A DNA stretch of 36,886 nt, taken from the NCBI GenBank assembly GCA_034408745.1, contig JAWXCM010000283.1, forward strand, positions 1 to 36,886, in the 5' to 3' direction. Source of the DNA: JAWXCM01 sp034408745 (GTDB lineage: Bacteria; Acidobacteriota; Terriglobia; Bryobacterales; Bryobacteraceae). Under the pieces are notes generated by a model that ran no database searches, was not told where the DNA came from, and saw nothing but the letters and a program-made list of their open reading frames with translations. A program made the position numbers and the translations under genes. Shown here piece after piece: positions 17,592 to 25,996 of the stretch. Numbering within the stretch: the stretch's first letter is position 1; every line of letters starts with the position of its first letter.

Positions 17592-17620
17592 GGCGGAGCT
17601 TCGATATTATCAGGTGATCC
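17592..17620. promoter_or_regulatory. Short divergent promoter region
   Basis: The 29-base gap between two divergent starts contains GATATTAT. TATTAT (17605-17610) is a five-of-six match to TATAAT for the plus strand, and the complement offers GATAAT for the minus strand. AGGTGA (17612-17617) is the ribosome binding site for the plus gene, so a start site that close would trim the leader. The -35 elements would lie within the genes; none stands out. Confidence 0.3.
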
Positions 17621-19090
17621 GTGCCATTCCGACAATTCCTGCCCGCATTGCTGTTCGCCGCCGCCCTTCACGCCGAGGTCCGCGTCGCGCAACTCCTCAC
17701 CGATCACATGGTGGTCCAGCAGAATATGCCCGTGCATGTCTGGGGCTCCGCATCCCCAGGTGAGTCCGTCGACGTCGCGTTCCGCACCGACACCCGCAAC
17801 ACCGTCACCGACAACGCAGGACGCTGGAGCGTCTGGTTCCCGCCCGTCCCCGAACCAGGAGGACCGCATGAGATCAACATCCGCAGCGGCGCAAAAACAA
17901 TTCGCCTCCGCGATGTTCTCGTCGGCGAAGTGTGGATCGCCGCCGGACAGTCGAACATGGAATGGCCAGTAGCCTGGGCCGCAAACCCTGACACCGAGAA
18001 ACAGGCCGCAAACTACCCCCAAATCCGCCTCGTCCGAACCATGCACCGTGTCCGCGACTACCCGCAGGACGACTTCGTCGGCACAGCATGGGAGCCCGCA
18101 ACACCGCACTCCGTCGAGAAGTTCTCCGCCGTCGGCTACCACTTTGCGCGAATGATTCACCAGCACCGCAAAGTACCCATCGGTATCATCCAGAGCGCGT
18201 GGGGCGGCACCCCTGCCGAAGCCTGGACCAGCCTCCGAGGCCTCTCCTCCAGCGCGTCGCTCATGCCAGTCTTCGAAGAATGGGGCCGCGTCGCCGACGC
18301 CCACGACACCGCGTTGCGCCGCCACAGATACAGGCTCGACGACTGGGTCCGCAAAGGCAGCAAGGGCGATCGGCCCGAGCTCCGCACAGGGCCAGGCGGC
18401 CCCTGGACACCGACAGGTCTGTTCAACGGCATGCTCGCGCCCATCACCAAACTGCCCATCCAGGGCGTGATCTGGTATCAGGGCGAGAGCAACACGTCGC
18501 CCGAACGCGCGCCTGTGTACGAGCACCTCTTCCCAGCCATGATCCGCGACTGGCGCCGGGCGTGGAGTCAGGGCGACTTCCCGTTCCTCTTCGTCCAACT
18601 CGCCAACTTCAACGCCGCTCCCGACAGCATGTGGCCAGAGGTGCGCGACGCTCAGCGCCAGGCCCTTGGCGTCACGAACACCGCCATGGCCGTGACAATC
18701 GACGCCGGCACGCCCGATGACATCCACCCCCGCAACAAGCGCATCGTCGCCGACCGGCTGTTCCGTGCCGCGCGAGCCCTCGTCTACAACGAGCCCATCG
18801 TCCCGGCTGGCCCGCTGTTCCGGCAGGCCACCATTGAGGGCGCGCAACTGAGGCTCCGCTTCGACAACGCCGGCGGTCTCGTCCTGAGGAGCTCAGCGGG
18901 CTTCGAACTCGCGGGCGAAAACGGCAAGTGGTTCACCGCGACGCCGCGCCTCGAAGGCGCCACCGTCCTCGTCAGCGCGCCGGAAGTCCCGGAGCCCAGG
19001 TACGTTCGATACGCCTGGGCCGACAACCCGCCGTCTACCCTCTACAACGCGGAGGGCCTCCCGGCATCGCCCTTCCGCACACGCCGATGA
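17621..19090 (+). CDS. Sialate O-acetylesterase-type SGNH esterase, exported
   Basis: Secreted carbohydrate esterase of the sialate O-acetylesterase/SASA type, 489 residues. A signal peptide (about 1-18, ending LHAEV) is followed by a small beta domain containing MVVQQNMPVHVWGSASPG, the SGNH block I with nucleophile S111 in AAGQSNMEWP, the VIWYQGESNT block and the D-x-x-H-type pair in TPDDIHPRNK. A C-terminal beta domain closes the protein. The likely reaction is removal of acetyl groups from sugar hydroxyls; such bacterial enzymes often act on xylan or other O-acetyl glycans, not only sialic acid. Translation starts at GTG with AGGTGA three bases upstream. It is first in a three-gene operon with a mutarotase (30-base gap) and a GH5-like glycosidase. 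Confidence 0.9.
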   Translation: MPFRQFLPALLFAAALHAEVRVAQLLTDHMVVQQNMPVHVWGSASPGESVDVAFRTDTRNTVTDNAGRWSVWFPPVPEPGGPHEINIRSGAKTIRLRDVLVGEVWIAAGQSNMEWPVAWAANPDTEKQAANYPQIRLVRTMHRVRDYPQDDFVGTAWEPATPHSVEKFSAVGYHFARMIHQHRKVPIGIIQSAWGGTPAEAWTSLRGLSSSASLMPVFEEWGRVADAHDTALRRHRYRLDDWVRKGSKGDRPELRTGPGGPWTPTGLFNGMLAPITKLPIQGVIWYQGESNTSPERAPVYEHLFPAMIRDWRRAWSQGDFPFLFVQLANFNAAPDSMWPEVRDAQRQALGVTNTAMAVTIDAGTPDDIHPRNKRIVADRLFRAARALVYNEPIVPAGPLFRQATIEGAQLRLRFDNAGGLVLRSSAGFELAGENGKWFTATPRLEGATVLVSAPEVPEPRYVRYAWADNPPSTLYNAEGLPASPFRTRR

Positions 19091-19120
19091 CTGAGACCTG
19101 ATACAAATGGAGATCGGAAT

Positions 19121-20242
19121 ATGTCCCTCACGCGTCGAACTGCCATAGCGCTTACCGCCGCCGCCCCGGTGATCACCCAGGCGGCCGCCCGCGGTATCGC
19201 GAAGACCTCTTTCGGAAAAGTCAAATCCGGACAAGCCGTGGATCTTTACAAACTTACTAACTCACAGGGTACGGAAGTAACAGTCATCACTTATGGCGCC
19301 CGCGTACAAAGCATCAGGTGCGCCGACGCGCGGGGCAAGATGGCCGATATCACCCTCGGCTTCGATAACATCGAGGGCTATCAGACGGAGAACCCCTACT
19401 TCGGCGCGGTGGTCGGCCGCTACGGAAACCGCATCGCAAAGGGTAAGTTCTCCCTCGGAGGCAAGCAGTACACCCTTGCCAAAAACAACGGGGAGAACGC
19501 ACTCCACGGCGGTTTGAAGGGCTTCGACAAGGTCTTGTGGACCGCGAAGGAAGTCAACGGGGGAATCGACCTCACCTACATCAGCAAGGATGGCGAAGAA
19601 GGCTACCCCGGCACCCTGACCACCACGGTCCGCTACAGTCTCAGCGACGCCAATGAGCTCCGCATCGACTACACCGCGACAACCGACAAAGTCACGGTGC
19701 TCAATGTTACTAACCACAGTTACTTCAATCTCGCGGGCGAAGGCAGTGGCGACATACTCGGGCATCGCATCCAGATCAATGCCGACCGCTTCACGCCCGT
19801 CGACGCCGGCCTCATCCCGACCGGCGAACTGAAGCCCGTCGCCGGTACAGCGTTCGATTTCCGCCAGCCTCACTCCATCGGCGAGCGCATCAACGCCAAC
19901 GACGAACAGATCAAACTCGGCAAAGGCTATGACCACAACTACGTCCTGAACGGACCGATGGGCGCCATGCGCCAGATCGTGCGCGTCGTCGAGCCGAAGT
20001 CCGGCCGCGTCCTCGAAGTCTCTACAGTCGAGCCCGGCGTTCAGTTCTACACCGGCAACTTCCTCGACGGCACCAACAGAGGAAAGGGCGGCAAGGTGTA
20101 CGGGCATCGCACCGGATTCTGCCTCGAAACGCAGCACTTCCCCGATTCCCCGAATCAGCCCAAATTCCCCACCACGCAGCTCGAACCCGGCAAGACGTGG
20201 AAGACTGCCACTATCTACAAAATGTTGACGGAGAAAGCATGA
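19121..20242 (+). CDS. Aldose 1-epimerase (mutarotase), Tat-exported
   Basis: Galactose-mutarotase-family protein, 373 residues, interconverting alpha and beta anomers of free aldoses. It carries a Tat-like signal (MSLTRRTAIALTAAAP). Active-site segments are all present: GRYGNRI (99-105), NALHGG (H129), TNHSYFNLAG (H199, the general acid by family comparison), GYDHNYV and STVEPGVQFYTGN (E304, the general base). The ribosome binding site GGAG (19109-19112) lies eight bases before the ATG. The stop overlaps the next gene's start by four bases (ATGA). Export indicates that sugars freed by neighbouring hydrolases are equilibrated before uptake. Confidence 0.95.
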   Translation: MSLTRRTAIALTAAAPVITQAAARGIAKTSFGKVKSGQAVDLYKLTNSQGTEVTVITYGARVQSIRCADARGKMADITLGFDNIEGYQTENPYFGAVVGRYGNRIAKGKFSLGGKQYTLAKNNGENALHGGLKGFDKVLWTAKEVNGGIDLTYISKDGEEGYPGTLTTTVRYSLSDANELRIDYTATTDKVTVLNVTNHSYFNLAGEGSGDILGHRIQINADRFTPVDAGLIPTGELKPVAGTAFDFRQPHSIGERINANDEQIKLGKGYDHNYVLNGPMGAMRQIVRVVEPKSGRVLEVSTVEPGVQFYTGNFLDGTNRGKGGKVYGHRTGFCLETQHFPDSPNQPKFPTTQLEPGKTWKTATIYKMLTEKA

Positions 20243-21369
20243 AGCGAATCGCCGTACTGATTCTTTTGGTCGCTGCCACCCTAACCGCACAGGACGGACG
20301 CTGGACCGCGCAGAAGGCCAACCAGTGGTACGCCAAACAGCCCTGGCTCGTCGGCGCCAACTACATCCCGTCCACCGCGATCAATGAACTGGAGATGTGG
20401 CAGGCCGCCACATTCAATCCGGCGCGCATCGATGAAGAACTCGCCTGGGCCGAGAGCATCGGCATGAACACCATGCGCGTCTTCCTTCACGACCTGATGT
20501 GGAAGGAGGACCGCGAGGGCTTCCGCGAGCGCCTCGACCAGTTCCTCGCCATCGCCGACAGGCACAAAATCAAACCCATGCTCGTGCTCTTCGACTCCTG
20601 CTGGGACCCGTTCCCGCGCTGGGGCAAGCAGCGCGCCCCCAAACCCGGCGTGCACAACTCCGGCTGGCTCCAGAGCCCCGGCCTCGACGCGCTGAAGGAC
20701 CCGGGTCAGCACAGCCGCCTCGAAGGCTACGTCAAGGGAGTGATCGCCGCGTTCGCAAAGGACAAGCGAATTCTCGCCTGGGACCTCTGGAATGAACCGG
20801 AAAATACCAGCGAATCCAGCTACGGCAAAGTGGAATTACCGAATAAAGCGGATTATGTTCTGCCGTTACTCGAGAAGTCCTTCGAATGGGCCCGTGCCGT
20901 CAACCCGACCCAACCGCTGACCTCCGGTGTCTGGAAGGGCGACTGGTCCGGCGACGCAAAACTCAGCCCCATCCAAAAGGTGCAGCTCGAGCAGTCCGAC
21001 GTCATCAGCTTTCACAACTACGATGGTCCGGAAAAGTTCGAAGCAGCCATCCAGTCCCTCCAGCGCTACAAGCGCCCCATCCTCTGCACCGAGTACATGG
21101 CCAGAGGCAACATGAGCACCTTCCAGGGCTCCCTGCCAGTAGCGAAGAAGTACAACGTAGCCGCCTACAACTGGGGATTAGTGCAAGGCAAGACCCAAAC
21201 CCACCTGCCATGGGATTCCTGGCAGAAGCCGTACGTCGACCGCGAACCAGCCATCTGGTTCCACGAAGTCTTCAAAACCGACGGCACGCCCTACAAGCCC
21301 GAAGAAGTCGATCTGATCCGAGGCCTGACCGGCCGAGGCAAACCAGCCGCAAAGAAGAAAGCCGCATAG
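20239..21369 (+). CDS. GH5-like (beta/alpha)8 glycoside hydrolase, exported
   Basis: Secreted glycosidase-like protein, 376 residues, with a signal peptide (about 1-18). It has a clan GH-A TIM barrel: WLVGANYIPS at the first strand, WDLWNEPEN with acid/base E186, H259 in ISFHNYDG, and nucleophile E285 in LCTEYMARG. This layout is that of GH5/mannanase-type retaining enzymes; the exact family and substrate cannot be fixed by reading. The C-terminus ends in a lysine-rich tail (PAAKKKAA). The start is the ATG overlapping the mutarotase stop, with GGAG five bases before it; the upstream extension is antisense-free but lies inside the mutarotase gene. Coupled expression with mutarotase and esterase implies attack on an acetylated beta-linked polysaccharide. 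Confidence 0.88.
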   Translation: MKRIAVLILLVAATLTAQDGRWTAQKANQWYAKQPWLVGANYIPSTAINELEMWQAATFNPARIDEELAWAESIGMNTMRVFLHDLMWKEDREGFRERLDQFLAIADRHKIKPMLVLFDSCWDPFPRWGKQRAPKPGVHNSGWLQSPGLDALKDPGQHSRLEGYVKGVIAAFAKDKRILAWDLWNEPENTSESSYGKVELPNKADYVLPLLEKSFEWARAVNPTQPLTSGVWKGDWSGDAKLSPIQKVQLEQSDVISFHNYDGPEKFEAAIQSLQRYKRPILCTEYMARGNMSTFQGSLPVAKKYNVAAYNWGLVQGKTQTHLPWDSWQKPYVDREPAIWFHEVFKTDGTPYKPEEVDLIRGLTGRGKPAAKKKAA

Positions 21370-21424
21370 AAAAGACTCTGATATATCCTCCACATCCTCA
21401 ACTATTACTGAGGGCAAAAGGGGG

Positions 21425-21463
21425 GCAGGCCCCCAGGCCTGCGGCGGACGCCCACGTCCGCCG
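21425..21463. terminator. Tandem hairpin between convergent genes (bidirectional terminator or REP-like element)
   Basis: Two adjacent perfect hairpins with identical CCCA loops lie in the 95-base gap between converging genes. The first is a 7-bp stem GCAGGCC/GGCCTGC (21425-21442); the second is a 9-bp stem CGGCGGACG/CGTCCGCCG (21442-21463). They share base 21442. The second ends one base before the acetyltransferase stop codon. No T-run follows, so this may act as a structure-only terminator, or may be a copy of a dispersed palindromic repeat. Confidence 0.55.
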
Positions 21464-21464
21464 T

Positions 21465-22517
21465 TCAAAGCCGAATATAAATGCGCTGTCGGTCCAGCCC
21501 CCACAAAAATAACCAAAGAATCCCAAAGTAAACAGCAAACACAAACCCAACCCACCACAGCGGTGAATCCGAAGGACCAAACGGCTTCACCGCCTCCGCA
21601 ATCAAATCATGCAGCACATACCCTGCCAGCGGATTCACCCCAAATACTCGAAACAAAGACCACTGCCGCCCGCCAACATCGGTCCACCACACAAACCCCG
21701 CATAAACCAGCAGCGAAAACCCAGCCGAGAACCAAAGGTAAGAATTAGCCCCGGCCTGCTGGCTCATAGTCCAGATATTCACCGGTCCCCACGGCGCCCA
21801 AAACGGAGGAGCCGCGAGCCCGCCCAAACAAGACAACCCATACCCAAAAAACGCGAGCACCGCACCCCAAATCACCAGCGGCTTCAAAGCCCCCCGAGCC
21901 CCGCGATCCCGCACCAAATCAAAAGCCAGCGACCCCGCCAGCGCAGGAATCGCCCACGTCAAAAAGCCCAGCGGACCGCCATCAATGATTCGCTTCTCTC
22001 GCAGCAAGTCATACCAAAACCAGTACGACAACGCCAAATGCAGAGCCCCGGTTCCCACCATAAAAGCAATCCGCACCCGGGCCGATCGAGCAATCACCGG
22101 CAGCACCCACAGACTCGTGACGCCGATATGCACCAGAGCCTGAAACGAAGTTCGCCAGAACGCCGTCGCAAAGAATCCCGACCACCCCAGCGAAGTCAGA
22201 TCCGCCCAGGTCTTGTACTTACCGTCGAGGTGGTACACCACCATCCCGACCAGCACCAGGATCAAACTGCGAATTACAGCCTTGCGGTAAGCCGCAGCCG
22301 AGCCCTTCTGCTCGATATTCCGAAGCATCACCAGCCGCAGCGAAAAGCCCACCGCGAAAAAGAAATGCGGCATAATCGTGTCCGCATAACTGTGGTAGGT
22401 ATTGTGATGCTTCAGCAACGCATGCACCGCTGCAAACGAGCCCACAAAGTTGACCAGGAACATCCCGGCCATCGTGTAGCCGCGGAACTGGTCCATCGAG
22501 TCGATGCGGTTTGCCAT
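21465..22517 (-). CDS. HGSNAT/DUF5009-like membrane acetyltransferase
   Basis: Polytopic inner-membrane protein, 350 residues, with about ten hydrophobic segments. The N-terminus RIDSMDQFRGYTMAGMFLVN and the following ADTIMPHFFFAVGFSLRLV match the pattern of the heparan-alpha-glucosaminide N-acetyltransferase (HGSNAT)/DUF5009 group. These proteins move acetyl from cytoplasmic acetyl-CoA across the membrane to an amino sugar (established for the lysosomal enzyme). Here the likely role is acetylation of a periplasmic glucosamine-like residue (inference). GAGGA (22525-22529) lies seven bases before the ATG, inside the end of the upstream gene, whose stop is three bases away. It is last in a four-gene operon with a ROK regulator, a sugar aminotransferase and a propeller protein. 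Confidence 0.8.
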   Translation of the reverse strand: MANRIDSMDQFRGYTMAGMFLVNFVGSFAAVHALLKHHNTYHSYADTIMPHFFFAVGFSLRLVMLRNIEQKGSAAAYRKAVIRSLILVLVGMVVYHLDGKYKTWADLTSLGWSGFFATAFWRTSFQALVHIGVTSLWVLPVIARSARVRIAFMVGTGALHLALSYWFWYDLLREKRIIDGGPLGFLTWAIPALAGSLAFDLVRDRGARGALKPLVIWGAVLAFFGYGLSCLGGLAAPPFWAPWGPVNIWTMSQQAGANSYLWFSAGFSLLVYAGFVWWTDVGGRQWSLFRVFGVNPLAGYVLHDLIAEAVKPFGPSDSPLWWVGFVFAVYFGILWLFLWGLDRQRIYIRL

Positions 22518-22520
22518 CGC

Positions 22521-24782
22521 CTAGTCCTCGATGAATTTGTGATACAAGCCCATGTAATACGGCAGCAGAAACACCCCGCCATCGCCAAGCGAATTCCCCG
22601 ACCCGCGCGTATCCAGCGTATACGGGTTGTGATTCCAGAAACCGAAATAGCGCTCGTCCACCGGAATCACCGTGCCGTCGTGAAGATGCCCGCTCGGAGG
22701 CCGGTCACTGTCCTCCCAGATATGCAGCCGCACTCGCTCGATGTCCTTGCGATGGCTGTTCGTGTGAGCCCAGTCGATCCGGTCCAGCGGCATTCGCCGC
22801 AGCGTATCCACCGACTGCTCCAGCCACGCACCCTTGGGAGTCAAATCATTCGTCCCATACGCATCGGTGAACTTCTTCCCCGTCAGACTCGCAGCCCCAA
22901 TAAAATTGAAGAACGGATTCTTCTCCAGCCGCTCGATAGCCCAGTAATTCGCCAGCGACCCCGCGTATTTCTGCCGCAAATCATCGTCCGTTTCATACTT
23001 CAGCAGGTTGTAATAGCTCATCAGCGCCATCTCATCATCGGACTGATTGCCCGAACCCGCGCCCGTACTCACCTTCGCCACCAGCGTGTTCGTGGCGTAC
23101 TTATGCTCGCGGACCAGCTTGTCGTAAGCCTCGCGGTACCTGGGGTCCCCAGTCATATGCTCAGCGACCTTCAAATAGGACAAAATGCTGAGCGAATTGA
23201 GGCCCCGGCCGTTCCACCACATCCTGTCGTCATTCAGCGACACCGGGTCGAACACTGCCCAGCGCGTGGGTTTGCCGTCCCAGTCCACCAGCGCCCAGTT
23301 GTGAGTGATGATGTGGTCCGTAATCGCCCTCACCACCGCCCGAACCTCTTCCTTCTCCCGCTCCGTCTCCGCCACCAAATCGTAATAGACGGCATAAAAG
23401 AAATAATGTCCGTCTAATTCGTCCGAACTCGTGTCCGTTTTCCAGTACCATTTCCCGTCAGCGCTCTTAGGCCACCGCGGACTCATGATCTTCCACAACG
23501 AATCGCGCGACGCCTGCATCCGCACATCCCGAGCCCGCGAATCGCCAATATTCGGATCAGGTCCGCTCGTAGGCAAAATCGCCCGGGCAGGGAAGCCAGC
23601 AGGCGCCGGATGCGACCCGCCCTGCGTCACCACACTCAGAAACCGCAGCGCCTCAAACGCCTTCACCGCGCGACGCTTCGCAACAGGATCCTTCGTTGCG
23701 CCGAAAGCGAAGCACTCGCCCGCGCCATACATGCTGGTCCAGAGCCCGTCGTTATCGCTGTCCGTCTGCACCCAGTTCGACTTGTCGCCAGGCTTCGTCA
23801 GTCGAACCGTCATCACATACTCGTACTCCGTGCGCCGGTGCCGTTTGTCGATCTCGTCCTCATAAAATCGAGCCTTGTCCGCCAGCCGCGTCGGCTTCCG
23901 CTCAATCAGCCCGACGCCCTTCGACGTCGCGAACCACGCCCCGCCCGACCCGTCCACCGCCACGCCGCGAACCGCATCATCAGGCAGCCACCGGAGCCCC
24001 TGCCGGTACGACCATTGCTGCCCGTCATAGCGAATCGCCCCGCGCTTAGTGGCCAGCCAAACCGCACCAGCCGGTCCCACAGCGAGGCCCGTGGCATCGT
24101 CATACGGCAGACCCTCAGCCCCGGTAAACAGCCTCCAGGTCGAGCCCTCCCGCACGCCCGCGCCTTGCGGACTGAAGAACCAAAGCCGCCCCTTCGAATC
24201 GAACCCAACGCCGCGTACATCCACTGGAGCCCAGCTCCGCCCGCCGTCCCGAGGAAACTCGCGAACCCACTCGCGACCACGCAACACGAACAGTCCCGCA
24301 GCCCCGCCGGCAGCCGCCTCACCCGACTCGCGAAGGGCAACCGCGTACACCGGACCGTCCATCACACGCGTCAGCGTAGGGCCGAAAAACAACCCCGACT
24401 CAGTGCCGACAGCAACGCGGTTCCCCACTGCGGCCACCGCATGGACCTTGCCGCCGCTCACCTGGCCAGCAACGGTCGACCCGCGCATCACGCGCCCCCC
24501 GGCCACCCAAACCACATCGGCGCCCGAAGCCGCGCACGCATCCACCGCGTCCGAGCCGCCGACCAGGCTCCACGCACCGCCAGCCGATCGAACCGCAAGC
24601 CCTCGAGCCGTCCCCGCCCATACGCGATCCCCCGCCGCAGCCACGCAACGCACGTCATCCGACGGCAGCCCCGAAGCCGCGGCAGTAAACACCTGCCGCA
24701 CTTCCTGCGCAAATTCGCCCACTTTCAGCGGAGCGCCCCACGCCCCAACAACCGCAGTCAGTAACAAACAGGCAAGTCTCAC
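22521..24782 (-). CDS. Secreted propeller plus helical (toroid-like) domain protein, function unknown
   Basis: Exported protein of 753 residues with a signal peptide (about 1-17). Residues about 35-295 form a beta-propeller of two-component-regulator type, with repeated units such as GLPSDDVRCVA, GLPYDDATGLAVGPAGAVWLAT and LPDDAVRGVAVDGSGGAWFAT. Residues about 300-753 are helix-rich, with conserved-looking acidic and aromatic motifs (QTDSDNDGLWTSMY, DTSSDELDGHYFFYAVYYDL, WWNGRGLNSLSILSYLKVAEH) reminiscent of (alpha/alpha) toroid carbohydrate enzymes. I do not recognise the family and propose no reaction. The start is the GTG whose GTGA overlaps the aminotransferase stop; GGAGG lies eight bases upstream. 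A GTG at 24806 would add eight residues but lies before that site. It sits between a sugar aminotransferase and an acetyltransferase gene. Confidence 0.75.
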   Translation of the reverse strand: MRLACLLLTAVVGAWGAPLKVGEFAQEVRQVFTAAASGLPSDDVRCVAAAGDRVWAGTARGLAVRSAGGAWSLVGGSDAVDACAASGADVVWVAGGRVMRGSTVAGQVSGGKVHAVAAVGNRVAVGTESGLFFGPTLTRVMDGPVYAVALRESGEAAAGGAAGLFVLRGREWVREFPRDGGRSWAPVDVRGVGFDSKGRLWFFSPQGAGVREGSTWRLFTGAEGLPYDDATGLAVGPAGAVWLATKRGAIRYDGQQWSYRQGLRWLPDDAVRGVAVDGSGGAWFATSKGVGLIERKPTRLADKARFYEDEIDKRHRRTEYEYVMTVRLTKPGDKSNWVQTDSDNDGLWTSMYGAGECFAFGATKDPVAKRRAVKAFEALRFLSVVTQGGSHPAPAGFPARAILPTSGPDPNIGDSRARDVRMQASRDSLWKIMSPRWPKSADGKWYWKTDTSSDELDGHYFFYAVYYDLVAETEREKEEVRAVVRAITDHIITHNWALVDWDGKPTRWAVFDPVSLNDDRMWWNGRGLNSLSILSYLKVAEHMTGDPRYREAYDKLVREHKYATNTLVAKVSTGAGSGNQSDDEMALMSYYNLLKYETDDDLRQKYAGSLANYWAIERLEKNPFFNFIGAASLTGKKFTDAYGTNDLTPKGAWLEQSVDTLRRMPLDRIDWAHTNSHRKDIERVRLHIWEDSDRPPSGHLHDGTVIPVDERYFGFWNHNPYTLDTRGSGNSLGDGGVFLLPYYMGLYHKFIED

Positions 24783-25996
24783 GCGAGTTCCCTCCGATGT
24801 GCCCACACCTTCTGTACTGCCTGCGCAATATCGTCCATATCGTGCTCATCGCCCAGCAACAACCGGTGCTCCATCCAGACCGCCTCGCGACAAGCCTGCT
24901 CGCTCGCGGGACACTCCGCCCATTCCGTACCTTCAAAAACCGGATTGCGATACAGAGGATGCGCATACCCGCTCGACGCCGGAATCCCTTCCGCCGTCAG
25001 CGCCTTCAAAAACACCTCGCGCGACACGCCAAACTCCGCCGCATCGAACCGCAATACGTAGATATGCCACGCATGCCCCGTAGCATAATCCGGAACATCC
25101 AGCGGCAAAAGCCCAGGTATTTCCCGCAAACACGCCGATAAATACGAGCCATTCTTCTGTCGCCGAGCCGTCTGCTCCCCGAGCCTCTCAAGTTGCGCAA
25201 TCAGCAACGCCGCCTGGAACTCCGTCATCCGGTAATTCCACCCCAGCCTGTGGTGCTCATACCAGGGCCGCCCGACCTTCCGCCCCACCCACACCAGCGA
25301 CTCGCAAATCTCAGCAAGCTCCGCGTTACCTGTAGTAATCAGCCCGCCCTCGCCAGCCGTCATGTTCTTAGAAGCTTGAAAGCTGAACGTAGCCGCCACG
25401 CCAATCGACCCCAGCGGGCGCCCGCACCACGACCCGCCATGCCCATGCGCCGCGTCTTCCAGCACCGGTATCCCATGGCGCGCAGCTATCGCCCCAATCT
25501 CACCCATATCCGCCGCCAGCCCCGCGAAATGCACCGGAATAATCGCCTTCGTCCGAGGAGTAATCGCCGCCTCAAGCCGAGCCGGATCCAGATTAAACGT
25601 GGAAATATCGATATCGCAAAACACAGGAGTGGCGCCGATCAACATAGGTGCCGTGGCAGTCGCGATAAACGTATACGGCGGAACGATAACCTCGTCCCCA
25701 TTCCCCACCCCGAGAGCCCGCAACGCCACCTCCAGAGCCGCCGTGCCGTTCACACAAGCTATCCCGTACTTGGACCCATGTGCCGCCGCAAACCGACCCT
25801 GAAACTCAGCAACCTTCGAAGGCGCCGCGGACTCGGCAGCACCCGCATCCAGAGCCTCGCCATGCGTATAGCGCCACCAATGCCCGCTCCGCAATACCTC
25901 CAGCGCGAGCTCCTCCTCGCGGGCACCAAACACTGGCCACGCCGTAAACGCCCGTTCCCGAACAGGCTTGCCGCCCAACACAGCCAGGTCACTCAT
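24779..25996 (-). CDS. DegT/DnrJ/EryC1/StrS-family sugar aminotransferase
   Basis: PLP-dependent aminotransferase of 405 residues acting on keto-sugars or keto-inositols. Family marks are SGHWWRYTHGE, CVNGTAALEVALRALGVGNGDEVIVP, D181 in LEDAAHGHG and the Schiff-base lysine K210 in SFQASKNMTAGEGG. The acceptor is not readable. Members of this family close to inosose and 3-keto-sugar aminotransferases share the W-R-Y region, so a catabolic or modification role as well as sugar-nucleotide synthesis is possible. The ATG overlaps the ROK gene stop by four bases and is preceded by GGAG at eight bases. The stop overlaps the next gene's GTG. It carries no signal peptide, so it works in the cytoplasm, unlike its secreted neighbour. 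Confidence 0.92.
   Translation of the reverse strand: MSDLAVLGGKPVRERAFTAWPVFGAREEELALEVLRSGHWWRYTHGEALDAGAAESAAPSKVAEFQGRFAAAHGSKYGIACVNGTAALEVALRALGVGNGDEVIVPPYTFIATATAPMLIGATPVFCDIDISTFNLDPARLEAAITPRTKAIIPVHFAGLAADMGEIGAIAARHGIPVLEDAAHGHGGSWCGRPLGSIGVAATFSFQASKNMTAGEGGLITTGNAELAEICESLVWVGRKVGRPWYEHHRLGWNYRMTEFQAALLIAQLERLGEQTARRQKNGSYLSACLREIPGLLPLDVPDYATGHAWHIYVLRFDAAEFGVSREVFLKALTAEGIPASSGYAHPLYRNPVFEGTEWAECPASEQACREAVWMEHRLLLGDEHDMDDIAQAVQKVWAHRRELA

Noticed and set aside
17588..18847. A 419-codon minus-strand frame
   Set aside because: It is antisense to the esterase, which has clear SGNH motifs.
19262..20290. A 342-codon minus-strand frame
   Set aside because: It is antisense to the aldose 1-epimerase, whose active-site motifs are complete.
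21609..23417. A 602-codon plus-strand frame rich in Pro, Arg and His
   Set aside because: It is antisense to the acetyltransferase and propeller genes, spans two of them, and shows only low-complexity composition.
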